A stretch of 50,031 bases of DNA, from positions 1 through 50,031 of the forward strand of contig JAURYL010000027.1 in NCBI GenBank assembly GCA_030653935.1. The letters run 5' to 3'. The notes beneath the pieces were generated by a model, which worked only from the letters and a program-made list of their open reading frames with translations, searched no databases and was not told the DNA's origin. This document shows, in pieces, positions 37,581 through 44,958 of this stretch (position 1 is the first letter of the stretch; each line of letters starts with the position of its first letter). The stretch comes from Pseudomonadota bacterium. GTDB taxonomy: Bacteria > Pseudomonadota > Gammaproteobacteria > Burkholderiales > Thiobacillaceae. The position numbers were made by a program, and so were the translations under genes.

Positions 37581-39500
37581 TCAGAACGTCGCCTTCATGC
37601 CCAGACGCCAGTTGCGGGTGAAGTTGACCGGATAGATGGCGTCGTCTCTTATCCACATGCCATTCCTGTGCTTGAACAGATTTTCCACGCTGGCGAACCA
37701 TTCGAGGTTGTTATGGCGGTAACGGTAAGCGACATCGGTGGACTGGTAGGCGGCCTGCTTCTGGGTGAAGGTGTTGGCGAAATCTTCGGCGGCGTAAGCC
37801 GTGCTGTGCCAGGCGTGAGTCAGATTCAGGCTGCTCGCCTTGTTGATCGCATAGGCCAAGCTCAAGGTGGCACCATGCCGTGGCACACCGGGCAAGTCCT
37901 TGCCGTTGTATGCGCCGCCACCTTCGTTCTCGCGGTCGATGATGGCGCGGGTATAGGCGTAATTCAAGCTGACGGAGAACGGTTCGGAAACCCGCCAGGT
38001 GTCCTGCAACTCCAGGCCATATTTATGCGACTTGTCGATGTTGGTGTTGGTGCTGGGCAGCGGCCAGGTTTGCTTGAAGTAATAGATTTCGTCTTCCATC
38101 TCCGCGCGGAAGACCGTGAGCTTCAGCCGGTTGCTGGCGGTGATGTGATTGAGGCCGACATTCAGGGTGCGGCTCTTGGCCGGGTTGATGAAGCTGTTGA
38201 ACGTGCCGCCAAAATTAAAGAAGCGGTCGATGTCCGGTGCCTGGAACGCGCGATTGTAGTTGGCGAACAGGCTCAAACGATCATCCAGGCGCTGGTTCAC
38301 GCCGACGTCCCAGGCAGTGAGGTCGTGATCGGCCTTGAGCGCGGCTCCTGCATTGGGGGTGTAGGTGTATTCGACGTTCTCGGTTCGCGCCCCGGCGGAG
38401 AGTGTCGTTTTGCCAAGCCGATACTGGCCTTGCGCGAACCAGCCCGTGTTTTTCTTGCGGGTGTCGTTGGAGGCACCAATACGGGTGCCGTCAAAGGTTT
38501 GAGCACCCGCTGTAAGATCAAATGCGCTGCCCCGGTATTGCAGCGCCAGGTCGTCGGCGCTGTAGTCGTAATTCGCCACGCCCCATCCGTTCAAGTACTC
38601 GGACAACTTGTCCTCCTGGCTGTGGCTGGCGCTGAGGCCCCAGTTCCGGGTGAGATCCAGCCCGGCTCGAACGTGCCATAAATCTGATTCGAAGATTTGC
38701 GGGGTATAGGTGTTGCCACTGTTTTGTGCGGGGTTGGCGTTGAACTCAGCCTGGGTGAGCGCGCCGACATAGCGGGTGTTGATCCGGGTGCTGGCCAGGT
38801 CGAGTCCCAGTTTCAGCCGCTCCACCGGGCGTAGTTCCAGTCCGCCACGCCAGGTGCGGTTGCTGGAAGCGTCCTTGTGGCCGGTGATGTCGGCATCGCT
38901 GTAGCCATCCGTACTGGTGGTGTCCGCGCTGGCGCTGAAGCTGGCTTTCTCGTTTTTCAGCCCCGCCGTGACCGTGGCATTGCGCGCCCCGAAGTTGCCC
39001 GCCGACGCCTGCACCGAAACGCCCTCATGGGTGCGCGTGACGATCTGGATGGAACCCGCCGTGGCGCCGTCGCCGAACAGCACCGAGCCGCTGCCCTTGG
39101 TGATCTCGATGCGTTCGATGTCAGCCAGGGGAATCGAGCCGATGAGTTGCCCCACCATGTCGATGTTATTCATCCGCCGACCGTCCATTGTGACGGCGAT
39201 GTTCTGATAACCATCGCCGATGCCGTAGCCGCGCATGTCGAGTTTGGGGGCGAATTTGTTGCCGTAGCTGGGCAACACCTGCACGGAACTGTGTTGCGCC
39301 AGATAGTCGTACAACGTGGCGGCGCCGGACTGTTCGATCGCGCGCCGGGTGTGGACCTCGGAGGTGTAAGGGGCGAGGACATCCGGTGTGGGGATGCGCG
39401 TGGCGCTGACCACGATTTCATCAAGAGTAGGAATTTCCGCAGCCTGGACAGGCAGGGTGAACAGGCCGGCAATGACTGCGGCCAATGTGGTGCGTTGCAT
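37581..39500 (-). CDS. btuB: TonB-dependent cobalamin receptor
   Basis: A 639-residue outer-membrane receptor. The signal peptide (1-20) ends VQA; the TonB box lies in the early LDEIVVSATRI segment. The plug domain has DMRGYGIGDGYQNIAVTMDG and IERIEITKGSGSVLFGDGATAGSIQIVTR, and the beta-barrel ends with the C-terminal Phe of LGMKATF. It imports cobalamin with TonB energy. The cobalamin riboswitch directly upstream identifies the ligand. AAGGAAG lies before the ATG at 39500; a longer reading is rejected. First gene of the uptake unit btuB-cobO-btuC-btuD. Confidence 0.94.
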   Translation of the reverse strand: MQRTTLAAVIAGLFTLPVQAAEIPTLDEIVVSATRIPTPDVLAPYTSEVHTRRAIEQSGAATLYDYLAQHSSVQVLPSYGNKFAPKLDMRGYGIGDGYQNIAVTMDGRRMNNIDMVGQLIGSIPLADIERIEITKGSGSVLFGDGATAGSIQIVTRTHEGVSVQASAGNFGARNATVTAGLKNEKASFSASADTTSTDGYSDADITGHKDASSNRTWRGGLELRPVERLKLGLDLASTRINTRYVGALTQAEFNANPAQNSGNTYTPQIFESDLWHVRAGLDLTRNWGLSASHSQEDKLSEYLNGWGVANYDYSADDLALQYRGSAFDLTAGAQTFDGTRIGASNDTRKKNTGWFAQGQYRLGKTTLSAGARTENVEYTYTPNAGAALKADHDLTAWDVGVNQRLDDRLSLFANYNRAFQAPDIDRFFNFGGTFNSFINPAKSRTLNVGLNHITASNRLKLTVFRAEMEDEIYYFKQTWPLPSTNTNIDKSHKYGLELQDTWRVSEPFSVSLNYAYTRAIIDRENEGGGAYNGKDLPGVPRHGATLSLAYAINKASSLNLTHAWHSTAYAAEDFANTFTQKQAAYQSTDVAYRYRHNNLEWFASVENLFKHRNGMWIRDDAIYPVNFTRNWRLGMKATF

Positions 39501-39654
39501 GGTGAAACTTCCTTTTTCGTTCCCGGCGTCCCCGCCGGAAAAAACAAAAAACGCGGGCCGAAAAAGGCTTTGGGGATGGGGAAGCCGTGCTCCCTCACCC
39601 CGGCCCATTCCTGGAAGGAATGGGGGGGAAGTGCTGCCCTCCGCAGCCCGCGTA

Positions 39655-39850
39655 CCTTGCTTCGGGCCGGTCTCCGGGCTCGCGCTTAGGGTTTTGCAAC
39701 CCGGGTGGTTCGCCTTCCCGTCCAGAGGACAGTGGCATGGTGAACGACCGTTCAGCGCTTACCGTTGCGGGGGCAGCACAGGCTTTGAAGATGAACTTCG
39801 TACCTGTTTCCCGTTTCACTCCTTATCAGGGAGCACCAGAAGCGGGCGGC
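39655..39850 (-). ncRNA. Cobalamin (B12) riboswitch
   Basis: On the minus strand the conserved pieces appear in order: AGTGAAACGGGAAACAGGT, then CTGTGCTGCCCCCGCAACGG with GTAAGC, then the B12 box GCCACTG (39736-39730), GGGAAGGCG, and AGCCCGGAGACCGGCC (39680-39665). This is the standard B12 riboswitch core. It lies about 155 nt before btuB, which it should switch off when adenosylcobalamin is high. Between the core and the start is a short hairpin around 39604-39624 (CCCATTCC/GGAATGGG) that may be part of the expression platform, but no T-run follows. Confidence 0.95.
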
Positions 39851-39899
39851 AGTTTAGGTGTCGGGAGCGGGGACGGCTATCCCCCTGAGGGGGTAGGGA

Positions 39900-40454
39900 T
39901 CAATCCCGGCTGTACGTGCCGCCGGACTTCAAATTGCGCTGAATGGCGGGCAGCTTGACCGCGCCTTCCACGGTGCAGAAGTAGTGGTGGAAGAGCTCGC
40001 GGCGGAAGTCGTTGAGGCTGCGGCCCCGAATCGGTTCCCACTTGGCGTAGCGGTTGCGTGACCATTCGCCGCCACCCTTGCCGTCGCTTCGCCCGAAGGC
40101 ATAGAGCTTGCGTTCGCCGCTGGTGCAACGCATGCCTTCGAAGCTGACGGTTTCGGCGCCGGAGGGGCTTTTGATCACCATGCCGTAGCGCACCACGCCA
40201 TCGTCGCTGGCGGTGACCGAGGCGTAGTCGACGAAGAATTGATTGCTGGAGCGCGCGCCGAGGGTGATGGGGATGAAGTTTTCCGCCTTGGGGTAGGGCG
40301 GCAACTGGTGTTGCAGTTCCTGCCACTTGGTGGTGTCGTCGAATTCGTATTCGAACTGGTTCCAGTTGTTGTTTTCGCCCCAGATCAGCGGGTTTTCCGC
40401 AGCATGAGAAGAGAGGGCGAGGAGGGTGATCAGCAGGGTGAAGAGGGGACGCAT
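39900..40454 (-). CDS. CNP1-like family secreted protein
   Basis: A 184-residue protein with a signal peptide (about 1-18) and the pattern of the CNP1-like family: WNQFEYEFDDTTKWQELQHQLPPYP, IPITLGARSSNQFFVDYASV, GVVRYGMVIKS and RCTSGERKLYAFGR. The family is found mainly in betaproteobacteria and its biochemical function is unknown; a periplasmic location is likely. The ATG at 40454 gives a complete signal peptide. A cobalamin riboswitch lies after its stop and serves the next transcription unit, not this gene. REPs separate it from the DUF3501 gene. Confidence 0.88.
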   Translation of the reverse strand: MRPLFTLLITLLALSSHAAENPLIWGENNNWNQFEYEFDDTTKWQELQHQLPPYPKAENFIPITLGARSSNQFFVDYASVTASDDGVVRYGMVIKSPSGAETVSFEGMRCTSGERKLYAFGRSDGKGGGEWSRNRYAKWEPIRGRSLNDFRRELFHHYFCTVEGAVKLPAIQRNLKSGGTYSRD

Positions 40455-40503
40455 GGCGGACTCCGAAACGAGGGGCGCATGATAACGCGGTCATCAGCCC
40501 GGT

Positions 40504-40600
40504 GTAGGAGGCCCGCTTGCGGGCCGATCACGGTGACCGCGCGAAGTGCGAACGGCGTCCTTCGTGGAAGCGTGGTTCGGCCCGCGAGCGGGCCTCCTAC
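40504..40600. repeat. REP pair overlapping the DUF3501 stop
   Basis: Arms at 40504-40527 and 40577-40600 with heads GTAGGAGGCCCGC in both directions, about 50 nt apart. The right arm contains the TAG stop (40597-40599) of the DUF3501 gene. Confidence 0.9.
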
Positions 40601-41181
40601 GCCAGGTCGGCGGCCAGAGCGGCGCGCAGGTTTTCCGGCAGGGGGTCGAGGCTGACGCTCAGTTTGCGGTGGTCGATGCCGGCGGCGATGGCGGCGCCGT
40701 TCTTTGCCGCCGCGACCATCTCCGGTGTCAGTTCGAAGCGCATGAAGTGGACGGAAGCGGTCTTGTCGTCGCTGGAGCGGTCGAGGTCTTCGTTGGCGAT
40801 GGGGTGGACCCGGTCGAAACCATCGATCTGCATCCAGACGGCCTGCTCGACGCCGAGCAGTTTCGCCAGGGCGTCACGGCGTTCGGCTTCGTCGCCGTAT
40901 TCGATCATGAAGGTGGCTTTCCAGTTGTGGCCATCGGGAACCAGCGGGTTGTAGACATCGAGTTCCTCTTGAATGCCCTTCGCTTCGAAGATGCGTTCGA
41001 TGCGCAGCATTTCCTGCACCTGGTATTGCATGGTGAGCGCGTCCTCGAAGTAGAGGGCGGCGTGATCGCCCAGCGGCACGCGACGGTTCTTCTTGTGGGC
41101 GATCACTTTGGCGCGGAATTCCGAGCGGATCTCGGCGTATTTTTCCAGGCTGTAGAGGTCTTCGCGGGTGAGTTGGGGCAT
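40597..41181 (-). CDS. DUF3501 family protein
   Basis: A 194-residue soluble protein with the DUF3501 pattern: REDLYSLEKYAEIR at the N-terminus, AHKKNRRVPLGDHAALYFEDALTM, and QVQEMLRIERI. The GVEQAVWMQIDG, DKTASVHFMRFEL and IDHRKLS segments follow. Function is unknown. The family is typically encoded beside a GlpC-like Fe-S protein and rubrerythrin, as here, which suggests a redox or peroxide-related role. GGAG lies before the ATG at 41181. The stop is part of a REP head, so the last residues may differ from the ancestral protein. Confidence 0.88.
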   Translation of the reverse strand: MPQLTREDLYSLEKYAEIRSEFRAKVIAHKKNRRVPLGDHAALYFEDALTMQYQVQEMLRIERIFEAKGIQEELDVYNPLVPDGHNWKATFMIEYGDEAERRDALAKLLGVEQAVWMQIDGFDRVHPIANEDLDRSSDDKTASVHFMRFELTPEMVAAAKNGAAIAAGIDHRKLSVSLDPLPENLRAALAADLA

Positions 41182-41198
41182 GGGGTCTCCTTGGAACA

Positions 41199-41325
41199 CC
41201 GTCATTCCCGCGCAGGCGGGAATCCAGTGAACAATTCTGGTGGTGGCTTGATAACGACCTAGCCCGGATATTGCGTGAATTCGCGTGATATCCGGGCTAG
41301 ATTCCCGCCTGCGCGGGAATGACGG
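41199..41325. repeat. dRS3-like pair with a nested REP
   Basis: Outer arms 41199-41227 and about 41298-41325 carry ATTCCCGCGCAGGCGGGAAT. Inside lies a second inverted repeat, TAGCCCGGATAT at 41260-41271 and its complement at 41288-41299, which resembles the GTAGCCCGGATGC REP family. The two elements share a few bases at the right junction. Confidence 0.88.
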
Positions 41326-41330
41326 CCTGG

Positions 41331-42665
41331 TCACAAGCCATAGGCTTTGCGCAGCAGGGTCATTGGATGTTCCGGCGTGCGACCGTCCTTCATGGCGTTT
41401 TCGATGTGATGGCCGGCCATCGCGCAGTCGCTGCCGTAGTGGTCGGCTTTGGCCTGGGTAACGCGACCAACCACCGGTTTGACGATCTTCATCGCGAACG
41501 CATGCGATTCCTTCTTCACCGCGTAGGTGCCGTCGTGGCCGGAGCAGCGTTCGATGATTTCCACTTCGGTATCCGGCACCAGGGCGAGTATTTCGCGGGT
41601 CTTCTGGCCGATGTTCTGCACCCGTTGGTGGCAGGCGGCGTGGTAGGCAACTTTGCCCAGGCCCTGCTTGAAGTTGGTTTTCAACTTGCCTTCTTTGTGC
41701 CGCAGCATCAGGTATTCGAACGGGTCGAAGAAGGCGGCCTTCACCTTTTGCACGTCCGGGTCGTCCGGGAACATCAGGGGCAGTTCCTGCTTGAACATGA
41801 GCACGCAGGAGGGAATCAGGGCGGTGAGATCCCAGCCGGCGTCGACCAGTTTCGCCAGTTGCGGGATGTTGGTTTCCTTGGCGGCGATGACGGCGTCGAG
41901 ATCGCCCAGTTCCAGCTTGGGCATGCCGCAACAGCGCTCCTTTTCCGCCAGGGTGACCGGGATGCCGTTGTGTTCGTAGACCGCCGCGAAGTCTTCGCCG
42001 ATGCCGGGTTCGTTGCGGTTCATGTAGCAGGTGGCGAATAGGGCGACCTTGCCTTTGGTGCGGCCGGCCGGCTCGCCGGGGGTGGCGTCGGGCAATTTGC
42101 GCAGACGCGAACGCAGCGATTGGCTGTGGAAGGTGGGCAGCCAGGCCTCGGCGTGGATTTCCGCCACGGCTTCCATAGCCTTGCGCGCCGGGGCGAGCTT
42201 GTTCACCGCGTTGATCAGCGGCGCCACCACGGGAATACCGGCCAGGTTGCCGACGGCGTCGGTGCTGGTGAGCACGCGGTCACGCAACTTGATGTCCCCT
42301 TTTCTGAATTTCACCACCTTGGCGCGCAACATCAGGTGCGGGAAATCCAGGTTCCACTCGTGCGGCGGCACATAGGGGCATTTGGTCATGTAGCAGAGGT
42401 CGCACAGGTAGCAGTGGTCGACCACTGTCCAGTAATCCGCTTTGGCGACGCCATCCACTTCAAACGTTGCGGATTCGTCGACCAGATCGAACAGGGTGGG
42501 GAAGGACTGGCACAACGAGACGCAGCGGCGGCAGCCATGGCAGATGTCGAATACCCGCTCCATCTCCGTGTAGAGGGAGGTTTCGTCGTGGAAATCGGGG
42601 TTGCGCCAATCGAGGGGGTGGCGGGTGGGGGCTTCGAGATTGCCTTCACGGGTGGAGGTGGCCAT
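41331..42665 (-). CDS. GlpC/HdrD-like two-cluster Fe-S oxidoreductase subunit
   Basis: A 444-residue protein with two 4Fe-4S motifs (about 42-51 CHGCRRCVSLC, and 85-97 CYLCDLCYMTKCP) and two CCG-type cysteine-rich domains (ATCYMNRNEPGIG ... CCGMPKLE, and ACHQRVQNIG ... CSGHDGTY). These are the features of the glycerol-3-phosphate dehydrogenase C subunit and heterodisulfide reductase D. It probably passes electrons between a quinone or disulfide and a partner. No catalytic flavoprotein subunit is adjacent; rubrerythrin is upstream and DUF3501 downstream on the same strand. AGGAG is six nt from the ATG at 42665. Exact substrate is unknown. Confidence 0.92.
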   Translation of the reverse strand: MATSTREGNLEAPTRHPLDWRNPDFHDETSLYTEMERVFDICHGCRRCVSLCQSFPTLFDLVDESATFEVDGVAKADYWTVVDHCYLCDLCYMTKCPYVPPHEWNLDFPHLMLRAKVVKFRKGDIKLRDRVLTSTDAVGNLAGIPVVAPLINAVNKLAPARKAMEAVAEIHAEAWLPTFHSQSLRSRLRKLPDATPGEPAGRTKGKVALFATCYMNRNEPGIGEDFAAVYEHNGIPVTLAEKERCCGMPKLELGDLDAVIAAKETNIPQLAKLVDAGWDLTALIPSCVLMFKQELPLMFPDDPDVQKVKAAFFDPFEYLMLRHKEGKLKTNFKQGLGKVAYHAACHQRVQNIGQKTREILALVPDTEVEIIERCSGHDGTYAVKKESHAFAMKIVKPVVGRVTQAKADHYGSDCAMAGHHIENAMKDGRTPEHPMTLLRKAYGL

Positions 42666-42686
42666 TGCGGCTCCTTGCGGGTTGCT

Positions 42687-42740
42687 GCAAAAGAAGTCCG
42701 TGCATGCACGGACTTCTTTTGCACCCGGCTTGCGCCGGGT
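42687..42740 (-). terminator. Tandem hairpins after rubrerythrin
   Basis: A 36-bp perfect palindrome (42687-42722) with A/T-rich ends flanking a GC core, followed or preceded by a second hairpin (42723-42729 with 42734-42740). The first has the form of a bidirectional intrinsic terminator, so rubrerythrin may be mostly transcribed alone, with read-through into the Fe-S gene. Confidence 0.8.
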
Positions 42741-42748
42741 GGGGTGGA

Positions 42749-43168
42749 TCAGGCGTCGAGTTCGTTCAATGCCTTCTGGTAGCGGTTGGCGTGGGAACGC
42801 TCCGCTTTGGCCAGGGTTTCGAACCAGTCGGCAATTTCGTCGAAACCTTCTTCGCGCGCGGCTTTGGACATGCCGGGGTACATGTCGGTGTACTCGTGCG
42901 TTTCACCATGCACGGCGGTTTTCAGGTTGTCGGCGGTGGGGCCGAAGGGCATGCCGGTGGCCGGGTCGCCACAGACTTCCAGATATTCCAGGTGGCCGTG
43001 GGCGTGGCCGGTCTCACCTTCGGCGGTGGAGCGGAACAGGGCGGCGACATCGTTGTAGCCTTCCACGTCGGCCTTGGCCGCGAAATAGAGATAGCGGCGA
43101 TTGGCCTGCGATTCGCCGGCAAAGGCGTCTTTCAGGTTCTGCTCGGTTTTTGAGCCTTTCAGTTGCAT
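42749..43168 (-). CDS. Rubrerythrin, diiron domain only
   Basis: A 139-residue ferritin-like four-helix protein. The diiron ligands are present: Glu19, Glu52, His55, Glu89, Glu92, Glu123 and His126 (motifs [47 protein letters not shown]). The C-terminal rubredoxin domain with two CxxC pairs is missing, so it is the short type. Rubrerythrins reduce H2O2 with electrons from a redox partner; the Fe-S protein and DUF3501 downstream could provide this. AGGAG lies before the ATG at 43168. A clear promoter and a palindromic operator lie upstream. Confidence 0.95.
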   Translation of the reverse strand: MQLKGSKTEQNLKDAFAGESQANRRYLYFAAKADVEGYNDVAALFRSTAEGETGHAHGHLEYLEVCGDPATGMPFGPTADNLKTAVHGETHEYTDMYPGMSKAAREEGFDEIADWFETLAKAERSHANRYQKALNELDA

Positions 43169-43222
43169 GGCGCTCTCCTGATTGAAGTTCCCGGCATGGT
43201 CCCGTGCCAGGCAGTCGGGTTG

Positions 43223-43279
43223 TTTAGATCAGATCTAAAAACATAATTAACTATATGTTTATGTGTTTACTACTGTCAA
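43223..43279 (-). promoter_or_regulatory. Promoter and palindromic operator of rubrerythrin
   Basis: On the minus strand TTGACA (43279-43274) and TATAGT (43255-43250) are 18 nt apart, a strong sigma70 pattern in an AT-rich stretch. Just downstream, TTTAGATCAGATCTAAA (43223-43239) has 8-bp perfect arms around one base and would lie in the early transcribed region, a typical repressor site. The regulator is not identified. Confidence 0.75.
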
Positions 43280-43795
43280 CGTAGTTGGAAGAAGATAGGC
43301 GTGGGCGGCGACCACTTGTAGGGCCATCTCGCGCTTTCGTTACGAGGGATGGTGTCGGTAAAAGCAATTAAGTCGATACGCCAAGGATAGACGAGAAAGC
43401 CTTTCGCCCCGCCGTCGCTGGTGAGCTTTGTCGCCAAGGCGATTGCTAGCGCCTCAGAGGTTGTGAATTAATTGAAACCGGCGGGAAGATCCACCGTCAT
43501 TCCCGCGCAGGCGGGAATCCAGGTTGTATATCTAATTGATTTTAAAGGTAGTCAGCCCTACGAACTGGATTCCCGCCTGCGCGGGAATGACGGTAGGGTG
43601 GGCGCAGGCAATTTTTCACAGCCTCTCAGCAAATAGGTGCACACCTACCGCCATCAATCCCACACAAGAATGACGGTAATTCAAACGCTTATCGCCAGAA
43701 TGATTTGCGGTGCTATTGCCGCCACGTTCGCCCCCGTTATCCGGCGGCAAAGGCATAATGCCGCTATTAGTGATTTTTTCATCTGGATATTCGCC
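43280..43795. other. Long intergenic region upstream of the amidotransferase
   Basis: About 515 nt with no supported gene. It holds a dRS3-like pair (43494-43593), a small palindrome TAGGTG-CA-CACCTA (43634-43647) and an AT-richer stretch at 43680-43790 that could carry the promoter of the amidotransferase gene. Confidence 0.5.
43494..43593. repeat. dRS3-like inverted repeat pair
   Basis: 29-bp perfect arms at 43494-43522 and 43565-43593, each with the core ATTCCCGCGCAGGCGGGAAT, 42 nt apart. The same arm sequence as at 41199. Confidence 0.92.
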
Positions 43796-44503
43796 GTGAA
43801 GCCTATCGCCATATTTCGTCACGCGCCCCACGAAGGTCCGGGTCATTTCGCCCATTTCTGCGATACCAACGCGCTGCCCTGGCAGTTGTTTCGAATCGAT
43901 GCCGGCGACCCCGTCCCCGCCGTGCCGGATGCGTTTTCCGGTCTGGTGTTCATGGGGGGGCCGATGAGCGTGAATGATGACTTGCCCTGGATCGCGCCCA
44001 CGCTGGCGTTGATTCGCGCGGCGGCGGCGGCGGGCATTCCGGTACTCGGCCACTGTCTCGGTGGGCAGTTGATGGCCAAAGCTTTGGGCGGCTCGGTGGG
44101 TGGCAATCCGGTCAAGGAAATCGGTTGGGGCGGCACTCGGGTGCTGGAGTCGTCGCTTGCGCGGGCGTGGTTTGGTCCGGTGCGGGCATTCGAGGCCTTC
44201 CACTGGCATGGAGAAACCTTCTCCTTGCCCCCTGGCGCCGAGCGCATCCTGGAAAGCGACTATTGCGCCAACCAGGCCTTCGTGCTGGGGTCGCATCTGG
44301 CGCTGCAATGCCATGTGGAAATGACCGAAGAGATGATCCAGTCCTGGTGCGCGGTAGGCACAAGCGAGATCGCCGCCGCCATCGCCAGTCCGGCGGTGCA
44401 GACACCCCGGCAGATGCAGGCCTTGAACGCGACCAATCTACCCGCGATGCGGGCGGTGGCGGAGCAACTTTACGGGCACTGGGTGCTCGGGCTGCAAAGG
44501 TGA
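43796..44503 (+). CDS. Class I glutamine amidotransferase
   Basis: A 235-residue GATase1-fold protein. GHCLGGQLMA has the nucleophile Cys87; His173 and Glu175 in QCHVEMTEE complete the triad; FMGGPMSVND is the oxyanion-region motif. The overall pattern is that of GMP-synthase-like stand-alone amidotransferases (as in YfeJ-type proteins), which hydrolyse glutamine or related gamma-glutamyl compounds. The substrate is not known. GTG at 43796 starts the family N-terminus MKPIAIFRHAPHEGPGHF; the open frame continues upstream but is not conserved in character. The stop overlaps the next start as GTGA. Confidence 0.88.
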   Translation: MKPIAIFRHAPHEGPGHFAHFCDTNALPWQLFRIDAGDPVPAVPDAFSGLVFMGGPMSVNDDLPWIAPTLALIRAAAAAGIPVLGHCLGGQLMAKALGGSVGGNPVKEIGWGGTRVLESSLARAWFGPVRAFEAFHWHGETFSLPPGAERILESDYCANQAFVLGSHLALQCHVEMTEEMIQSWCAVGTSEIAAAIASPAVQTPRQMQALNATNLPAMRAVAEQLYGHWVLGLQR

Positions 44504-44763
44504 GTGAAGCCATCATCACGCTGCCGCGTCTGCGTTCGCTGATCGGCTTGAAGGTGCGCCATCAGGGCGAGGTCTGTGTGGTGATCGAGGTTCTGGAGTC
44601 GCCGCCTGTTCTGGTTCTGGAAGCGCAAACCGCACCCGCCATGCAGGCCGACTTGCATGGCCGTCCCTGGGAGTATGGGCGGGAGCATCGGATCGTTCCG
44701 GTGTTGAGCGAGGACGGCACAGCCTTGCACGATGCGTTGCTGGACTTGGATATTCTTGATTGA
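44500..44763 (+). CDS. Conserved small hypothetical protein, 87 aa
   Basis: An 87-residue acidic protein of beta-rich character: LIGLKVRHQGEVCVVIEVLE, VLVLEAQ, then an acidic C-terminus (HDALLDLDILD). No family is recognised. Its GTG start at 44500 overlaps the amidotransferase stop (GTGA), so it is translated from the same message. A GC-rich hairpin (gccgccc/gggcggc, 44765-44783) follows but lacks a T-run. Function is unknown; an accessory role to the amidotransferase is only suggested by coupling. Confidence 0.7.
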   Translation: MSEAIITLPRLRSLIGLKVRHQGEVCVVIEVLESPPVLVLEAQTAPAMQADLHGRPWEYGREHRIVPVLSEDGTALHDALLDLDILD

Positions 44764-44958
44764 CGCCGCCCGGTGGGGGCGGCAGGATGCCGCGACAAAG
44801 AATAATTGAGGAAGAACAATGTGGGTTGATGGCTGCGTAAGAATCAGTTCCTGGGTGGGCCGGGCACCATGCCTATGGTGTGTGGCGAATGGCGGGTCGG
44901 CAGCCTGTCGGGTTTCCCTCGTCGCCAACGCGGCGTCCGCCGACTGATCGTCATCGAC

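Noticed and set aside
44765-44783. Hairpin after the 87-aa gene as a terminator
   Set aside because: Only a 7-bp stem and no T-run; not enough for a separate call.
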